Shown piece after piece: positions 7,017 through 16,348 of a stretch of 64,000 nucleotides of DNA. The stretch covers positions 62,001 to 126,000 of the forward strand of contig JAEEIU010000012.1 of the NCBI GenBank assembly GCA_016281495.1. Reading direction: 5' to 3'. This stretch comes from Treponema sp. Lineage in GTDB: Bacteria; Spirochaetota; Spirochaetia; Treponematales; Treponemataceae. Below the pieces are notes generated by a model, which was given only the letters and a program-made list of their open reading frames with translations, had not been told where the DNA came from and made no database searches. Every line of letters begins with the position of its first letter. Within the stretch, counting starts at the first letter, position 1. The translations under genes were made by a program, and so were the position numbers.

Positions 7017-8667
7017 TCCGAACTCCTCGTAATAATGTTCTGTATATCGATTTATCAAGCAATGCTAACAGGGCTGCAAGTTTTGGTCCTTTGTCAGTAC
7101 CAAGCAGGAGTCTGTACATAGCAACAAATACTTCTTTTTGAAGGGCGGCAAGAGAACCATCCTCCGGCGTCTCATTTTCAGCAAGATGAAGCACATCCCT
7201 AGGGGCACGATACAAAAGGTCATTAATCTGAGCTTCAGTCTCCAGTGCAAATATCTCCCTGTTGATTACACTTATGGCTTTGCGGCAATTATCGGAGAAT
7301 GAATTCCATGCTTCCTGGTTGAATACCTTAAGCAGCTGAGTTTCATTCTTGATGTTGTTATACTCGTACAGCCATTTATATGCAGCATCCAGACGCGGAT
7401 AAATGTTCAGTTCCAGTTCTTCAAGGGAGCCCTCATATCCGGTCATCTTGTACAACAGGCGTGTAGCAAGTTTCTTGTCACCGTTTGCAATCTCAATGGC
7501 CATTGCAACAATCTTGAACGGAATCACGACAACAGGCGTTTCTACATGTTGTGTCGCAATCTTCCAGATACGTTTTTCAGTATCATTTGCCTGTCCGCTC
7601 CTGATCTTGCTGCAGAACATGTCCCATTCATGATAGATGCGGAAAATGCCGCTTTCAATATCAATCGTAATCGGCTTGTTCGGGGGAGTTTTGACCAAAA
7701 GCCATCGTACGATCGGAGGTTCAAGCACATCACAGAATCTGGATGCCAGAGCACGTTCTCCCAGGGCACGGGACACCTTTGAGACTCCAGGTATGCCAAT
7801 GAAACGATACAAAAGTGAAAAAGGAGTTTTACCTCCGAATATCTCCGCAGCAATCCTTGTTGCAACAGAATAACTTCCTGTATCCGTCAGCTGGTTTTCT
7901 CCCGAGCTTTCAAAATTAACTGAATCATCTGACCAGCGCAATGCCCAGTTTGCCTTCCATATAAGCTTGCCCTTGAAGCCGGACATAATGTTGTAGCTTC
8001 CCTCATGGCCGCATTTTTGGCAGACATAGGTGATTGTCGTTTTTTCCTTATCATACGACTTTGTTTTTGCACTGTCACGTCCGCATTTTTCGCAATAGAC
8101 TTCCAGAGGGTAATATGCCTCCCTCTGTTTTTTTACTTCATCTGTATAAGGTTGTTTGGCCGAATTGATGATGTCGAATATTTCAAAACGCTTTTCTATT
8201 GCATTCTGAATGTATTTCTTGTAATACCCAGACCTGTACTTCATTGCCTGATAATCATATTCAGGTGTAATTCCAACACGGTGCAGGCACAGTTCAAAGG
8301 TATGCATGTAATGTTCGCCATAGGAATTAAAGTTGCCGGAAAAATCCGGAACCTCACGCAGGGTTTTTCCAATATATGGCTCTACGGCATCCTTTGTCGT
8401 GTAAAAAGGTATCTTGCAAAAATGATCGTAATCATCCCAGTAATAGACAAGACGTACACGGCATCCTCTTGAACGCAGCTCGTCGGCAACAAATGAGCTT
8501 ATCGCAATCTCACGCAGAATACCAAAGTGAATGGGGCATGATGGAGTCATTCCGGCGGCACAAGTAATCAGGCCCTCGGTATCCATTCCCTGTTCCTTCA
8601 TATACGCGAAAAGATTTTCGACTACCTCATCAATCCAAAAGGATTTGTTCTTTAACTCGTAAATCAT
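7009..8667 (-). CDS. Class I lysyl-tRNA synthetase-like protein with degenerate catalytic motifs
   Basis: 552 residues with the overall layout of spirochaete class I LysRS: an N-terminal Rossmann start (AAGMTPSCPIHFGILRE, residues 37-53), a four-Cys zinc element (C192, C195, C216, C219) and the conserved end DKGPKLAALLALL. As I recall the family, active enzymes have HIGN and a KISSSSG-type loop; here they read HFGI (47-50) and SKVSRALGE (296-304), and the usual His pair near residue 258 is missing (GENQ). It starts with GGAGAGA before the ATG and is coupled to the cyclase. It may be a non-catalytic paralogue or sensor, or a diverged enzyme; the housekeeping LysRS is probably elsewhere. Confidence 0.8.
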   Translation of the reverse strand: MIYELKNKSFWIDEVVENLFAYMKEQGMDTEGLITCAAGMTPSCPIHFGILREIAISSFVADELRSRGCRVRLVYYWDDYDHFCKIPFYTTKDAVEPYIGKTLREVPDFSGNFNSYGEHYMHTFELCLHRVGITPEYDYQAMKYRSGYYKKYIQNAIEKRFEIFDIINSAKQPYTDEVKKQREAYYPLEVYCEKCGRDSAKTKSYDKEKTTITYVCQKCGHEGSYNIMSGFKGKLIWKANWALRWSDDSVNFESSGENQLTDTGSYSVATRIAAEIFGGKTPFSLLYRFIGIPGVSKVSRALGERALASRFCDVLEPPIVRWLLVKTPPNKPITIDIESGIFRIYHEWDMFCSKIRSGQANDTEKRIWKIATQHVETPVVVIPFKIVAMAIEIANGDKKLATRLLYKMTGYEGSLEELELNIYPRLDAAYKWLYEYNNIKNETQLLKVFNQEAWNSFSDNCRKAISVINREIFALETEAQINDLLYRAPRDVLHLAENETPEDGSLAALQKEVFVAMYRLLLGTDKGPKLAALLALLDKSIYRTLLRGVRNE

Positions 8668-8677
8668 TCTCTCTCCG

Positions 8678-11059
8678 TTACCAGTACAATATATCTATAG
8701 TGGACAATGTCTCAAGAGGAACGTCCAATCCGATCTTTTCTGCCGTTGTCAGATTGAATACGATTGAAGGCATTCCTGTAAACACCTGTTCAAGCGCACG
8801 TGGCATTTCTCCTGATAAAATCGCCGCTATTTTGTCGGCATTGTACAAACCGATTTTCTCCGTTTCAAGCGAAGATACTCCCATAAGGATTCCGTCCTTT
8901 ACGCGAATCTGTCCTTCAAGTGCAAATGATGGAATCTTGTATTTGTTGAGTATGTTCACTATGTCATCAATAATGTCATATTCCGTGACTGCCGTTGACG
9001 CACCAATGTAAACTGCATCAGCCTTCTGGCATACATCTTCAAGAGCCGCAAGATAAAGGGCCTTTGTATCAGGCGCAATGTTTTCCTTTACATTCGTGTT
9101 GCGCACAATATCAAAGCCTTTCTTTAGGGCAACCACCTCAACATCATTGACTGCACTGTAAAGCCGTCCGTATTCATCATCACCATAAATGATTCCCAGT
9201 TTCTTGAATCCTATCATATTATGGAAAAGCTGAACCTGCCTCTGGTATTGGGTGGGATCAATGCGGCATGTAACAAAATCACGTCCTGAGTCTTTTTGGG
9301 AATATGATATTCCTGTTGCAACAGGATCGTTTACTGCCTCTACAAGCACGGGAATCGGATAAGATTTGTATCCTGTAAAGAATGAACCTGCAACACCACC
9401 AAATGCAATAAGCAGGTCTACATTTTTTGTGGTGGCACCCCTCAACTTGTCGGCACGCTGCATGCTGTCCCCCCAGTTAAGGTTGATGTTGTATGCAGGA
9501 TCAAAATTGATGTAATCACTGTAGCGTTCACCAAGAGCAGCCAAAAGTGATTCTATGCTTTCGGGATTTGACGGAATCTCTATGTTTGCGTTTATCCATC
9601 CGTTTTGCTGCAGGCCCAAAAGCATTCCCTTAAAGTGTTCGGTAAACTCCCAGTATGAACCGCTCTGCACAATTCCTATGTTGTACTTTGAACCGTCTGC
9701 CTTAAAATGCGGTTGGTATGTCTTTGTCTGCTCATCTACGACTTTGGCAAAATCCGAGAAACCGGAGGCGGAGATTTCTGTTCCTGCAAACGACTGCTTT
9801 AGCGTTCCATTTCGGTCAATGTAGATTTCATCTGAGTTGATGAAAACATCCATTGGAATCTTGTAGCCGATTTTTTTTGCAGTATAAAGATTAAAGGCTA
9901 TAAGAGGAGAACTTTCAAATTTCTGAGGAAGGCTTCGTGGAACAGCCCCGCAAAATGCATGCGACAGTTTTGTTGCCATATAGATTCCGGAACTGGTCAT
10001 TCCGGCAGAAGACAGGCTGTAGAGGATTCCGTCTTTTACACGAATGGAACCTTCAAGGGCAAACGACGGTTTTTTGGCCTCATCAAGAATCTCGACAATC
10101 TGATCCATGATGTCATATTCTGTAACTGCGGTACTGGCACCGATGTACACTGCATCTGCCTTTGAGACGACATCCCTTAATGCAGCCAGATACATGTCCA
10201 CAGTTTCATCAGTTATATCCTCAATGACATTCGTGTTGCGTATTATTGAAAAGCCTTCTTCCTTTGCAACTTCCTCAACATCACTTACGGCACCGTAGAT
10301 TCTTCCGTATTCGTCATCACCGTAGACGATACCGATTGACTTAAGTCCCGTTGCCTTGGAGAAAAGCCTTATCTGCTGCTTGTAAATGTCAGGATCAATC
10401 TTGCAGGAAAAGAAATCACGGCCGGAATCTTCCAAAGAAACTGTTACACCCGCACTAAACGAATCTGTAATTGCATCTGCAAAAACAGGAACCTTATATG
10501 ATTCATGCTGATAGAATTCCTTAGCGGCCATTCCACCGTAAGCAAGGATGGCATCTACCGCAGGAGTTTCAGCAGAAAAATATTTTTCCTGAAGTTCTGC
10601 CTCAGCTTCAGGCTCACCCCATTCAAGGTTTATAAAATACTGCTCCGAAAATTCAACATAATCACTGTAGTCCTGCCAGGAAAGCCATGATATAAGCTGT
10701 CTGGAAGTTGTAATTGAAGAAGGAATCTGAACCGGATGCGCCCAGCCTATGCTTGTAAAACCTTCTATCAGGGCCTTGAGGTTATCATAGAATTCCCAGT
10801 ATTCACCTGAAATGACAACACCAATCTTAAACTTTTCGGTACTGTTCTTTAAGACAGGTTCTGCAGGCATGCTGTATTTTTCGTCATCAGACATTGCATC
10901 TGTCTTTGTTGCGGCACGGGATACAGACGGTACGTTTTTTGCAACCCACTGGGTTTCCTTTTCAGCACCACTCCAATAAAGATCAGAAGAAAGATTTCTT
11001 GAGCATCCGCAAAGACAGAATAAAACTGCACAAGAAAAAAGTACTAAAAACCTTTTCAT
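8678..11059 (-). CDS. Tandem ABC substrate-binding lipoprotein (two ABC_sub_bind domains)
   Basis: 793 residues with a lipoprotein signal (lipobox LCGC at about residues 16-19). The protein is an internal duplication: one unit from about residue 75 to 410, the second from about 450 to the end. Each has a G-I-V-x-S-G-x-Y-W-E-F start, a Y-G-D-D-E-Y-G-R strand and an AVYIGASTAVTEYDI motif. The fold resembles the TrpX/ABC_sub_bind family. No permease or ATPase lies nearby. Its ATG overlaps the stop of the transporter gene by 4 bases and the LysRS-like gene follows after 10 bases, so it may present a ligand to the sensor-transporter rather than to an ABC importer (inference). Confidence 0.87.
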   Translation of the reverse strand: MKRFLVLFSCAVLFCLCGCSRNLSSDLYWSGAEKETQWVAKNVPSVSRAATKTDAMSDDEKYSMPAEPVLKNSTEKFKIGVVISGEYWEFYDNLKALIEGFTSIGWAHPVQIPSSITTSRQLISWLSWQDYSDYVEFSEQYFINLEWGEPEAEAELQEKYFSAETPAVDAILAYGGMAAKEFYQHESYKVPVFADAITDSFSAGVTVSLEDSGRDFFSCKIDPDIYKQQIRLFSKATGLKSIGIVYGDDEYGRIYGAVSDVEEVAKEEGFSIIRNTNVIEDITDETVDMYLAALRDVVSKADAVYIGASTAVTEYDIMDQIVEILDEAKKPSFALEGSIRVKDGILYSLSSAGMTSSGIYMATKLSHAFCGAVPRSLPQKFESSPLIAFNLYTAKKIGYKIPMDVFINSDEIYIDRNGTLKQSFAGTEISASGFSDFAKVVDEQTKTYQPHFKADGSKYNIGIVQSGSYWEFTEHFKGMLLGLQQNGWINANIEIPSNPESIESLLAALGERYSDYINFDPAYNINLNWGDSMQRADKLRGATTKNVDLLIAFGGVAGSFFTGYKSYPIPVLVEAVNDPVATGISYSQKDSGRDFVTCRIDPTQYQRQVQLFHNMIGFKKLGIIYGDDEYGRLYSAVNDVEVVALKKGFDIVRNTNVKENIAPDTKALYLAALEDVCQKADAVYIGASTAVTEYDIIDDIVNILNKYKIPSFALEGQIRVKDGILMGVSSLETEKIGLYNADKIAAILSGEMPRALEQVFTGMPSIVFNLTTAEKIGLDVPLETLSTIDILYW

Positions 11060-13467
11060 TTCTGTTCCCCCTTTCTAACTTTAGGATGACGTCCGTTCTT
11101 TCCAAGAATGATGAACAGCACTGCTCCTATCAGGGAATAAGCGCCTATGACAAGCATGCTGCCCGAAAATGCCATTCGTATTATTATCGCACTGGTTACT
11201 GTAGGTATCGCTACCGAGATGACCTTTTCAATTGTCTTGTAACTCTGAAGGATATTCTCTTCATCAACATCCTTTACATGTCCCGACTCAATGTACACTT
11301 CCTCAATTGCATCGATGAACACGTTGTCTATGCCCATAGCAAACATGAGTGCCAGGAAGATGATGAAACCACCTGCCATCCAGTAATTGAAGATTATCAT
11401 TATTACGCCGACACAGATTGCTCCTGTTGCGATAAGCAGCTTGTCGTTCTTGAAGCGGTCCGAGAATTTGCTTACAGAAGAAGCCGCAAGACTTACGATG
11501 CTGAATATACAAAGGATACGTCCGATGTTTCCCTGAGAAAGCATGAGTGTGTCGCTCATGTACAAAGGCAGGAGGAACTGGAACAAGCCGATGTAAATAA
11601 GCTGGAACGGTATGTTGATGCAAAGTATGTAAGATAGTATGTGACGCGAGAAGAACACCCGGAAGAACTGTCTTGCCGTAAGCCTTTTTGATGCAGGCAC
11701 AACTTCCGCACCGTTTTCTTTTTCCACAGAATCCTGGTCCGTGATGCAGAAAAGCGAGAACAGTAGGAAGAACGATGCAAACACAATCGACACGATGATG
11801 CCTGCATGATATCCGAACTTGCTGGAAATGACACCACCGACAGAGATGGATGCAATCGAAGCAGAAGCAGAGGCGGCGGCATTTGTACCGAATCCCTGGC
11901 TGCGTGTACGGTTGCTTGTATATGCAATTACAAGCGATGACGTGCTTAACAGGACACCTCCAAAACCGAATCCTGCAACAAAACGGGCAATAATCAAAAT
12001 CAGCATGTCAGAAGAAAGGATCGTAAGGACAGAACCGACGATGAACAAAGCGGACATCAGGACATAGCGTTTGCGTATGGTAAGGTTCTTTAGTGCGAAT
12101 ATCGTGATGAACATCGCAATCATGATTCCAAGCATATAGGAACTGACCGGTAAACTGATGACGGTGTTGGTATCCATTCCTGCAAAAATACCCGGAGCCT
12201 TTTGGAACACTTCCTTGATGAAAAGCGGTATGAACGAAAGCGTTTCGAATGCGGCAAACATAAAGAAGAATGTACTTACCTTTATCAGGCGCAGTGCATT
12301 TGCCTCGTCGAATGAATCCATCTTTGAGACAGGCTTTGATATGCTCTTCCTGTTCTGCATGAGGAAGAAGAAGTCTTTTAGTATGAACGAGAACAGAAGC
12401 GCAACTATGATGATTGTCGCAGAGTCAAGGGCCATGTCGCGGAGGATTTCATTAATCATCGGGCGGTTAAGCCGGAAGACAAGATAATCCGAATTGCTTG
12501 ACGATGAAAGCGCAAAGAATGTAAGGTCCGTATCGTTCTTGTCCAGGCGCTCTCCTGCAGCCAGTATGTCGCTGGTAGCAGAGTTGCTTGTAAGAACGGC
12601 ATAAGTGGAGTCTGTTATGTAAATGTCAGAGCACTGCGGGTTTCCGACAATGCGGTCCTGCAGGTATTGTGGCACGCGGGAAAGCTCACCGTATCCATCC
12701 ATGTATTCAAGAGGCTTCTGCAGGTCCTCGGCCACAGATTTTGCCATTACGTTCATGTTTTTGTTGAAGATGAGTGACAGGTCGTTATTGTACATGTTGT
12801 ACGTCTTCCATGTGAACGCAAGCTGGGACACAAGAAGAAGCGCAACAGTGATGAAAGTCTCGCTCCATGAAAAACGCTTTAACAGCAGATAGAACAGCAG
12901 GTAGAAGATGGAACATATTCCAAGCAAAGTAAGCCCCAGCGTAATGATCTTGCGCATCATCTTTACCGTATAGGAAGTTACAGTCTGCTTGGGGAATTCG
13001 ATTACCACACATCCTTCTGTGGAACCGGAGTTATACAATGGAATGGAAATGTATTCAGAATCCCAGAAGGTAACGGTATAGGGAATTGTGCCCGACACAG
13101 ATTCATCATCCGGGGGGAAACATTCAAAAGGAAGGCGGTTTTGGGCCAGAACAGGTCGTGTTGAATACAGAACCTTGCCCGTCTCATCTGCCACATACAG
13201 GTGGGATATGCCGTCGGAACGGTCAAGCGCCTCGTAAAACAGGCTTTCAATCTGATCAGGAATAAGATAGAGTTTTTTTCCAAGACTCAGCGATGATTCA
13301 ATACGGGTTTTTATAAATTCACCCTGCACGTTATACTGACGGATCAATGATTCGCGATAAACGGATTCAAAACCAGAAAGACCAAGCAAACCGTTTACTG
13401 CCAGACCAACAATAAAAACAAGCAGGAAAGCAACAAAGCTCAATATATCAGAGCGACGCGATTCCAT
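11056..13467 (-). CDS. MFS-type transporter fused to an N-terminal double sensor region
   Basis: About 803 residues. The first 400 or so hold TM1 (LSFVAFLLVFIVGLAVNG), an extracytoplasmic domain with ISHLYVADETGKVLYST (Cache-like), two TMs, a second extracytoplasmic domain with CSDIYITDSTYAVLTS, and another TM. The last 400 form a 12-TM MFS permease, including an ARFVAGFGFGGVLL segment. ATG 13467 has AGGGAGAAG upstream; the frame open from 13533 is less likely. Fusion of periplasmic sensor domains to an MFS core is unusual; it could be a transceptor or a regulated exporter. It overlaps the next gene by 4 bases. Confidence 0.82.
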   Translation of the reverse strand: MESRRSDILSFVAFLLVFIVGLAVNGLLGLSGFESVYRESLIRQYNVQGEFIKTRIESSLSLGKKLYLIPDQIESLFYEALDRSDGISHLYVADETGKVLYSTRPVLAQNRLPFECFPPDDESVSGTIPYTVTFWDSEYISIPLYNSGSTEGCVVIEFPKQTVTSYTVKMMRKIITLGLTLLGICSIFYLLFYLLLKRFSWSETFITVALLLVSQLAFTWKTYNMYNNDLSLIFNKNMNVMAKSVAEDLQKPLEYMDGYGELSRVPQYLQDRIVGNPQCSDIYITDSTYAVLTSNSATSDILAAGERLDKNDTDLTFFALSSSSNSDYLVFRLNRPMINEILRDMALDSATIIIVALLFSFILKDFFFLMQNRKSISKPVSKMDSFDEANALRLIKVSTFFFMFAAFETLSFIPLFIKEVFQKAPGIFAGMDTNTVISLPVSSYMLGIMIAMFITIFALKNLTIRKRYVLMSALFIVGSVLTILSSDMLILIIARFVAGFGFGGVLLSTSSLVIAYTSNRTRSQGFGTNAAASASASIASISVGGVISSKFGYHAGIIVSIVFASFFLLFSLFCITDQDSVEKENGAEVVPASKRLTARQFFRVFFSRHILSYILCINIPFQLIYIGLFQFLLPLYMSDTLMLSQGNIGRILCIFSIVSLAASSVSKFSDRFKNDKLLIATGAICVGVIMIIFNYWMAGGFIIFLALMFAMGIDNVFIDAIEEVYIESGHVKDVDEENILQSYKTIEKVISVAIPTVTSAIIIRMAFSGSMLVIGAYSLIGAVLFIILGKNGRHPKVRKGEQK

Positions 13468-13546
13468 ACAAACTTCTCCCTGTTCTGCATACAGAAACCT
13501 GACAAATAATCTATATAAAACGGCACTTAACATGCCGTCCTAATAT

Positions 13547-14635
13547 TCATTCAATCATTTTTGTTATAAAGCGATTCATGCATAAGAACGATGCCGAAGC
13601 ATAGTTTACTGAAAATTGAACAAAATCCCCTGCTTTATATTGTTTCCTTGAATCAGTAATGTCTATCACGGAAAAATCAAAGGTCTGCCCTATTCTTATT
13701 ATATCGGCATCTTTCGGAAAAACCTCAGCCAAAGGAGCGCCAAGGACCCCAAAATCCAGGACGGCGCACTGTCTTTTGCCCGATGGACGTGGTGCGGAAT
13801 GGGCTCCAAGTGCATTCAGGCCCTCATTTTCCTGTTCCGGGATGTTTTTTTCCTGAACTTCGATGATTTCCGCCCCAAAACTGAACACGTCACGGTTAAG
13901 GCCGCTTACAGGCCCCCCTTTTGACGAATTATAGCCGAAAAATATGCCTTCCCCACAGCGAATCTCTGACACGATGATGTCCCCGCATGCGTCAATTTCC
14001 CCGGATTCAAGAATGTCATGCATTACCGTACCGCCCACAGACACAAACGGCGAATCAAGCTTCCTCTGCTTTTGAATGAATCTTGCGGCATCCGAAAGCA
14101 TCCTCAGGCTCTGAATGTCAGGCATTTTCCCGGAAAGGCATGCAAAATTGGCGGAAACACCCAAAATCGGCAAATCAGCATATTCTACGGTAAGACGCTC
14201 TACATCTGACTTGTACAATCCATCCTTAAAATCTCCGCATTCCATTATGAGGACAATCTGTGGCTGAAATTTCTCCGGAATTTTACGGATTTCCCTAAGG
14301 CATTCCTCGTCCGAAAGATAAAACCTGACTGGAGGGATACCCTGACCATCATTTTTTATGGAAGATTGTGAATAACTCCTTATGTCCGAAAGGCGTGTTT
14401 TTATGACGCAGCACTGCAATTGCCTGCCAAGGGAATCTGGAAGAGATGCAAAGTTCTGCATGTTGCTGTCAGAAATGACATTTACCCCGTTTTTAACCAG
14501 CACATCAACATATTGTGCTTCGCTGAGGCAGAATTTGGTTACGGCATTAAGGCTGGCCCTGTACTTTTTTGCAAGCCGCTGCCAGTACAAAAGGTTTTCA
14601 GCAAGTTTTTTGCCGTCAAGATACAGATAATCCAT
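13547..14635 (-). CDS. Orr-type (ornithine/lysine racemase-like) PLP enzyme, alanine racemase N-terminal fold
   Basis: 362 residues. The N-terminal PLP lysine motif is NAVTKFC (VTKVxC in ornithine racemases), followed by ISDSNMQN, IMECGDFKDGLY, GVSANFACLSGKMPD, IRCGEGIFFG, FGAEIIEVQEK and IDITDSRKQYKAGD, in the same order as in Orr proteins as recalled. Family members racemise ornithine and sometimes lysine. It is first in the five-gene operon and divergent from argC (ornithine/arginine synthesis), which fits an ornithine or lysine theme. Its ATG is only 6 bases from a TATAAT -10, so the mRNA is predicted to be leaderless. Substrate is inferred. Confidence 0.8.
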   Translation of the reverse strand: MDYLYLDGKKLAENLLYWQRLAKKYRASLNAVTKFCLSEAQYVDVLVKNGVNVISDSNMQNFASLPDSLGRQLQCCVIKTRLSDIRSYSQSSIKNDGQGIPPVRFYLSDEECLREIRKIPEKFQPQIVLIMECGDFKDGLYKSDVERLTVEYADLPILGVSANFACLSGKMPDIQSLRMLSDAARFIQKQRKLDSPFVSVGGTVMHDILESGEIDACGDIIVSEIRCGEGIFFGYNSSKGGPVSGLNRDVFSFGAEIIEVQEKNIPEQENEGLNALGAHSAPRPSGKRQCAVLDFGVLGAPLAEVFPKDADIIRIGQTFDFSVIDITDSRKQYKAGDFVQFSVNYASASFLCMNRFITKMIE

Positions 14636-14641
14636 AAAAAG

Positions 14642-14669
14642 ATTATAACAGATTATATGTCGATGTAAA
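14642..14669 (-). promoter_or_regulatory. Promoter of the racemase-to-cyclase operon (leaderless start)
   Basis: Minus strand: -35 TTTACA (14669-14664), 16-base spacer, -10 TATAAT (14647-14642), then CTTTTT and the ATG. Transcription should begin at or next to the start codon. It is back to back with the argC promoter. Confidence 0.65.
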
Positions 14670-14680
14670 CCCTAAAATGA

Positions 14681-14709
14681 TTCCATATCTGTTGGAATTA
14701 TTGTATAAT
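14681..14709 (+). promoter_or_regulatory. argC promoter (leaderless start)
   Basis: -10 TATAAT at 14704-14709, followed by CATAAC and the argC ATG. The best -35 at 17-base spacing is TTCCAT (14681-14686), weak. No Shine-Dalgarno is visible. Confidence 0.55.
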
Positions 14710-14715
14710 CATAAC

Positions 14716-15672
14716 ATGAGTTACAAGATTTTTATTGATGGAAAAGAAGGCACAACAGGCCTTAAGATTTTTGAGCGCTTTGAAAAAAGGAATGACATTG
14801 AGATCATTTCGATTGATGAGGACAAAAGAAAGGACCCGGCAGAAAAGGCCAAGATGATCAATGCATCTGACTTTACCTTTTTATGCCTTCCTGATGCGGC
14901 GGCAATTGAGTCGGCACAGCTTTGCACAAATCCCAAGACAAGAATCATAGACGCTTCAACCGCACACCGCGTAAATCCTGACTGGGCATACGGATTTCCC
15001 GAGCTGGACAAATCGTTCCGCGAAAAGATTGCAGGATCAAACCGTGTTGCAGTTCCGGGATGTTATGCAAGCGGTTCCATTGCAATATGCTATCCTCTTG
15101 TAAAATCAGGAATCATGCCCAAGGATTATCCTGTTGCAATCCATGCCGTAAGCGGTTATTCTGGGGCAGGCAAAAAAGCCATAGCACAATATGAGGCAGA
15201 AAACCGCGACATTGGACTTGAGTCTCCACGCCTTTATGCACTTACACAGCAGCACAAGCATCTGCCTGAAATAACAAAAATCAGCGGACTTGAATACGAT
15301 CCGATTTTCAACCCGTACATCTGCGATTATTTCCAGGGCATGACGGTAACGATTGGACTTCATTCACGGCTTCTTGCAAAAAAAGTTACGGCTCATGACG
15401 TTTGGGAAATGTTCGCCTCCCATTATGAAGGATGCAGGTTTGTAAAGGTTGCAGGCTTTATGGGCGAAGGCACTTTACCGGAGCAGTTCATTCCGGCAAA
15501 CACTCTTGCGGGCACAAACAGCATGCAGGTTTTTGTTTATGGAAATGACGACAGGATCATGATGACTACACGTTTTGACAATCTTGGAAAAGGTGCAAGC
15601 GGAGCCGCCGTTCAGTGCATGAACATCATGATGGGAATTGATGAGGCAACAGGCCTTACAAGCATAGACTGA
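14716..15672 (+). CDS. argC: N-acetyl-gamma-glutamyl-phosphate reductase, short (type 2) form
   Basis: 318 residues from ATG 14716. The enzyme reduces N-acetyl-glutamyl phosphate to the semialdehyde in arginine/ornithine synthesis. It shows an N-terminal NADP fold (IDGKEGTTGLKIFERF), LCLPDAAAIE, DASTAHRV, the catalytic Cys motif VAVPGCYASGS, and GYSGAGKKAI. The length and the EGTTG loop match the short ArgC form. An in-frame ATG at 14677 precedes the -10, so it is less likely. Its divergent neighbour is the Orr-type racemase; only 80 bp separates the two start codons. Confidence 0.92.
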   Translation: MSYKIFIDGKEGTTGLKIFERFEKRNDIEIISIDEDKRKDPAEKAKMINASDFTFLCLPDAAAIESAQLCTNPKTRIIDASTAHRVNPDWAYGFPELDKSFREKIAGSNRVAVPGCYASGSIAICYPLVKSGIMPKDYPVAIHAVSGYSGAGKKAIAQYEAENRDIGLESPRLYALTQQHKHLPEITKISGLEYDPIFNPYICDYFQGMTVTIGLHSRLLAKKVTAHDVWEMFASHYEGCRFVKVAGFMGEGTLPEQFIPANTLAGTNSMQVFVYGNDDRIMMTTRFDNLGKGASGAAVQCMNIMMGIDEATGLTSID

Positions 15673-15699
15673 TTTATTGGACAGGGAGAAAAAAATAAC

Positions 15700-16272
15700 A
15701 TGAAAAAATCATTTGCCGTTTTGTCCGCATGTTTACTGTTGGTTCTTGCAGCTTGTGCATCGGGAACCAAAGACAAGACACCAGCCTCAGGAAACACCCT
15801 TGCAGACCGCATAACAGTCAAGGCGGAGAACAAGACCTTCAGCATCTCAAAGACACCGGTCATCGTCCTTAAGGATTACAACATTTTTGACATATGCATA
15901 GACAAGATCACTAGGGAAGATGTCGTATGTCTTTTTGCCTATCACAACGAAGATTACATGGACGTATATGATTTCCCGGTTGACGTGGATGACACAGAGG
16001 TCTTTGCAATGGGCAATGGTGTCGCAGAATACGACCTGGATGTTGAAAAAGGCTACACCCTGAGCTTGAACGAGCCGGAATCCTTCCATTATCTTTTTGA
16101 TGCCAGAAGAATCAACAACGAGAATTCCTGTGTGATACCGGTTCGTAAAGTAACTGACAGCTCAGGCAACTTTAAGGACAAGATCTGCTTTTCAATTTTT
16201 GTTGATTACAACAAGGACAGGATAATGCAAAAAGAGGAATACGCCACATTCATCATTTCATTCAAGAAATAA
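15700..16272 (+). CDS. Lipoprotein of unknown function
   Basis: 190 residues with a clear lipoprotein signal: MKKSFAVLS, hydrophobic stretch, lipobox LAAC at about residues 16-19. The mature part is acidic, with many Asp-rich turns, and no family I recognise. A GGGAG site precedes the ATG. It starts 27 bases after argC and may be read through from it, but no functional link is evident. Confidence 0.75.
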   Translation: MKKSFAVLSACLLLVLAACASGTKDKTPASGNTLADRITVKAENKTFSISKTPVIVLKDYNIFDICIDKITREDVVCLFAYHNEDYMDVYDFPVDVDDTEVFAMGNGVAEYDLDVEKGYTLSLNEPESFHYLFDARRINNENSCVIPVRKVTDSSGNFKDKICFSIFVDYNKDRIMQKEEYATFIISFKK

Positions 16273-16348
16273 CAGGGGCGTTCATTCAATCCAGATGCCA
16301 GCGAACTTCCTTATGGAGCTGTAATATATTTAATTAATGGAGATGATT

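Noticed and set aside
7009-8667. Housekeeping lysyl-tRNA synthetase
   Set aside because: Both catalytic signatures are degenerate and the gene is embedded in a sensory operon, so a housekeeping role was not assigned.
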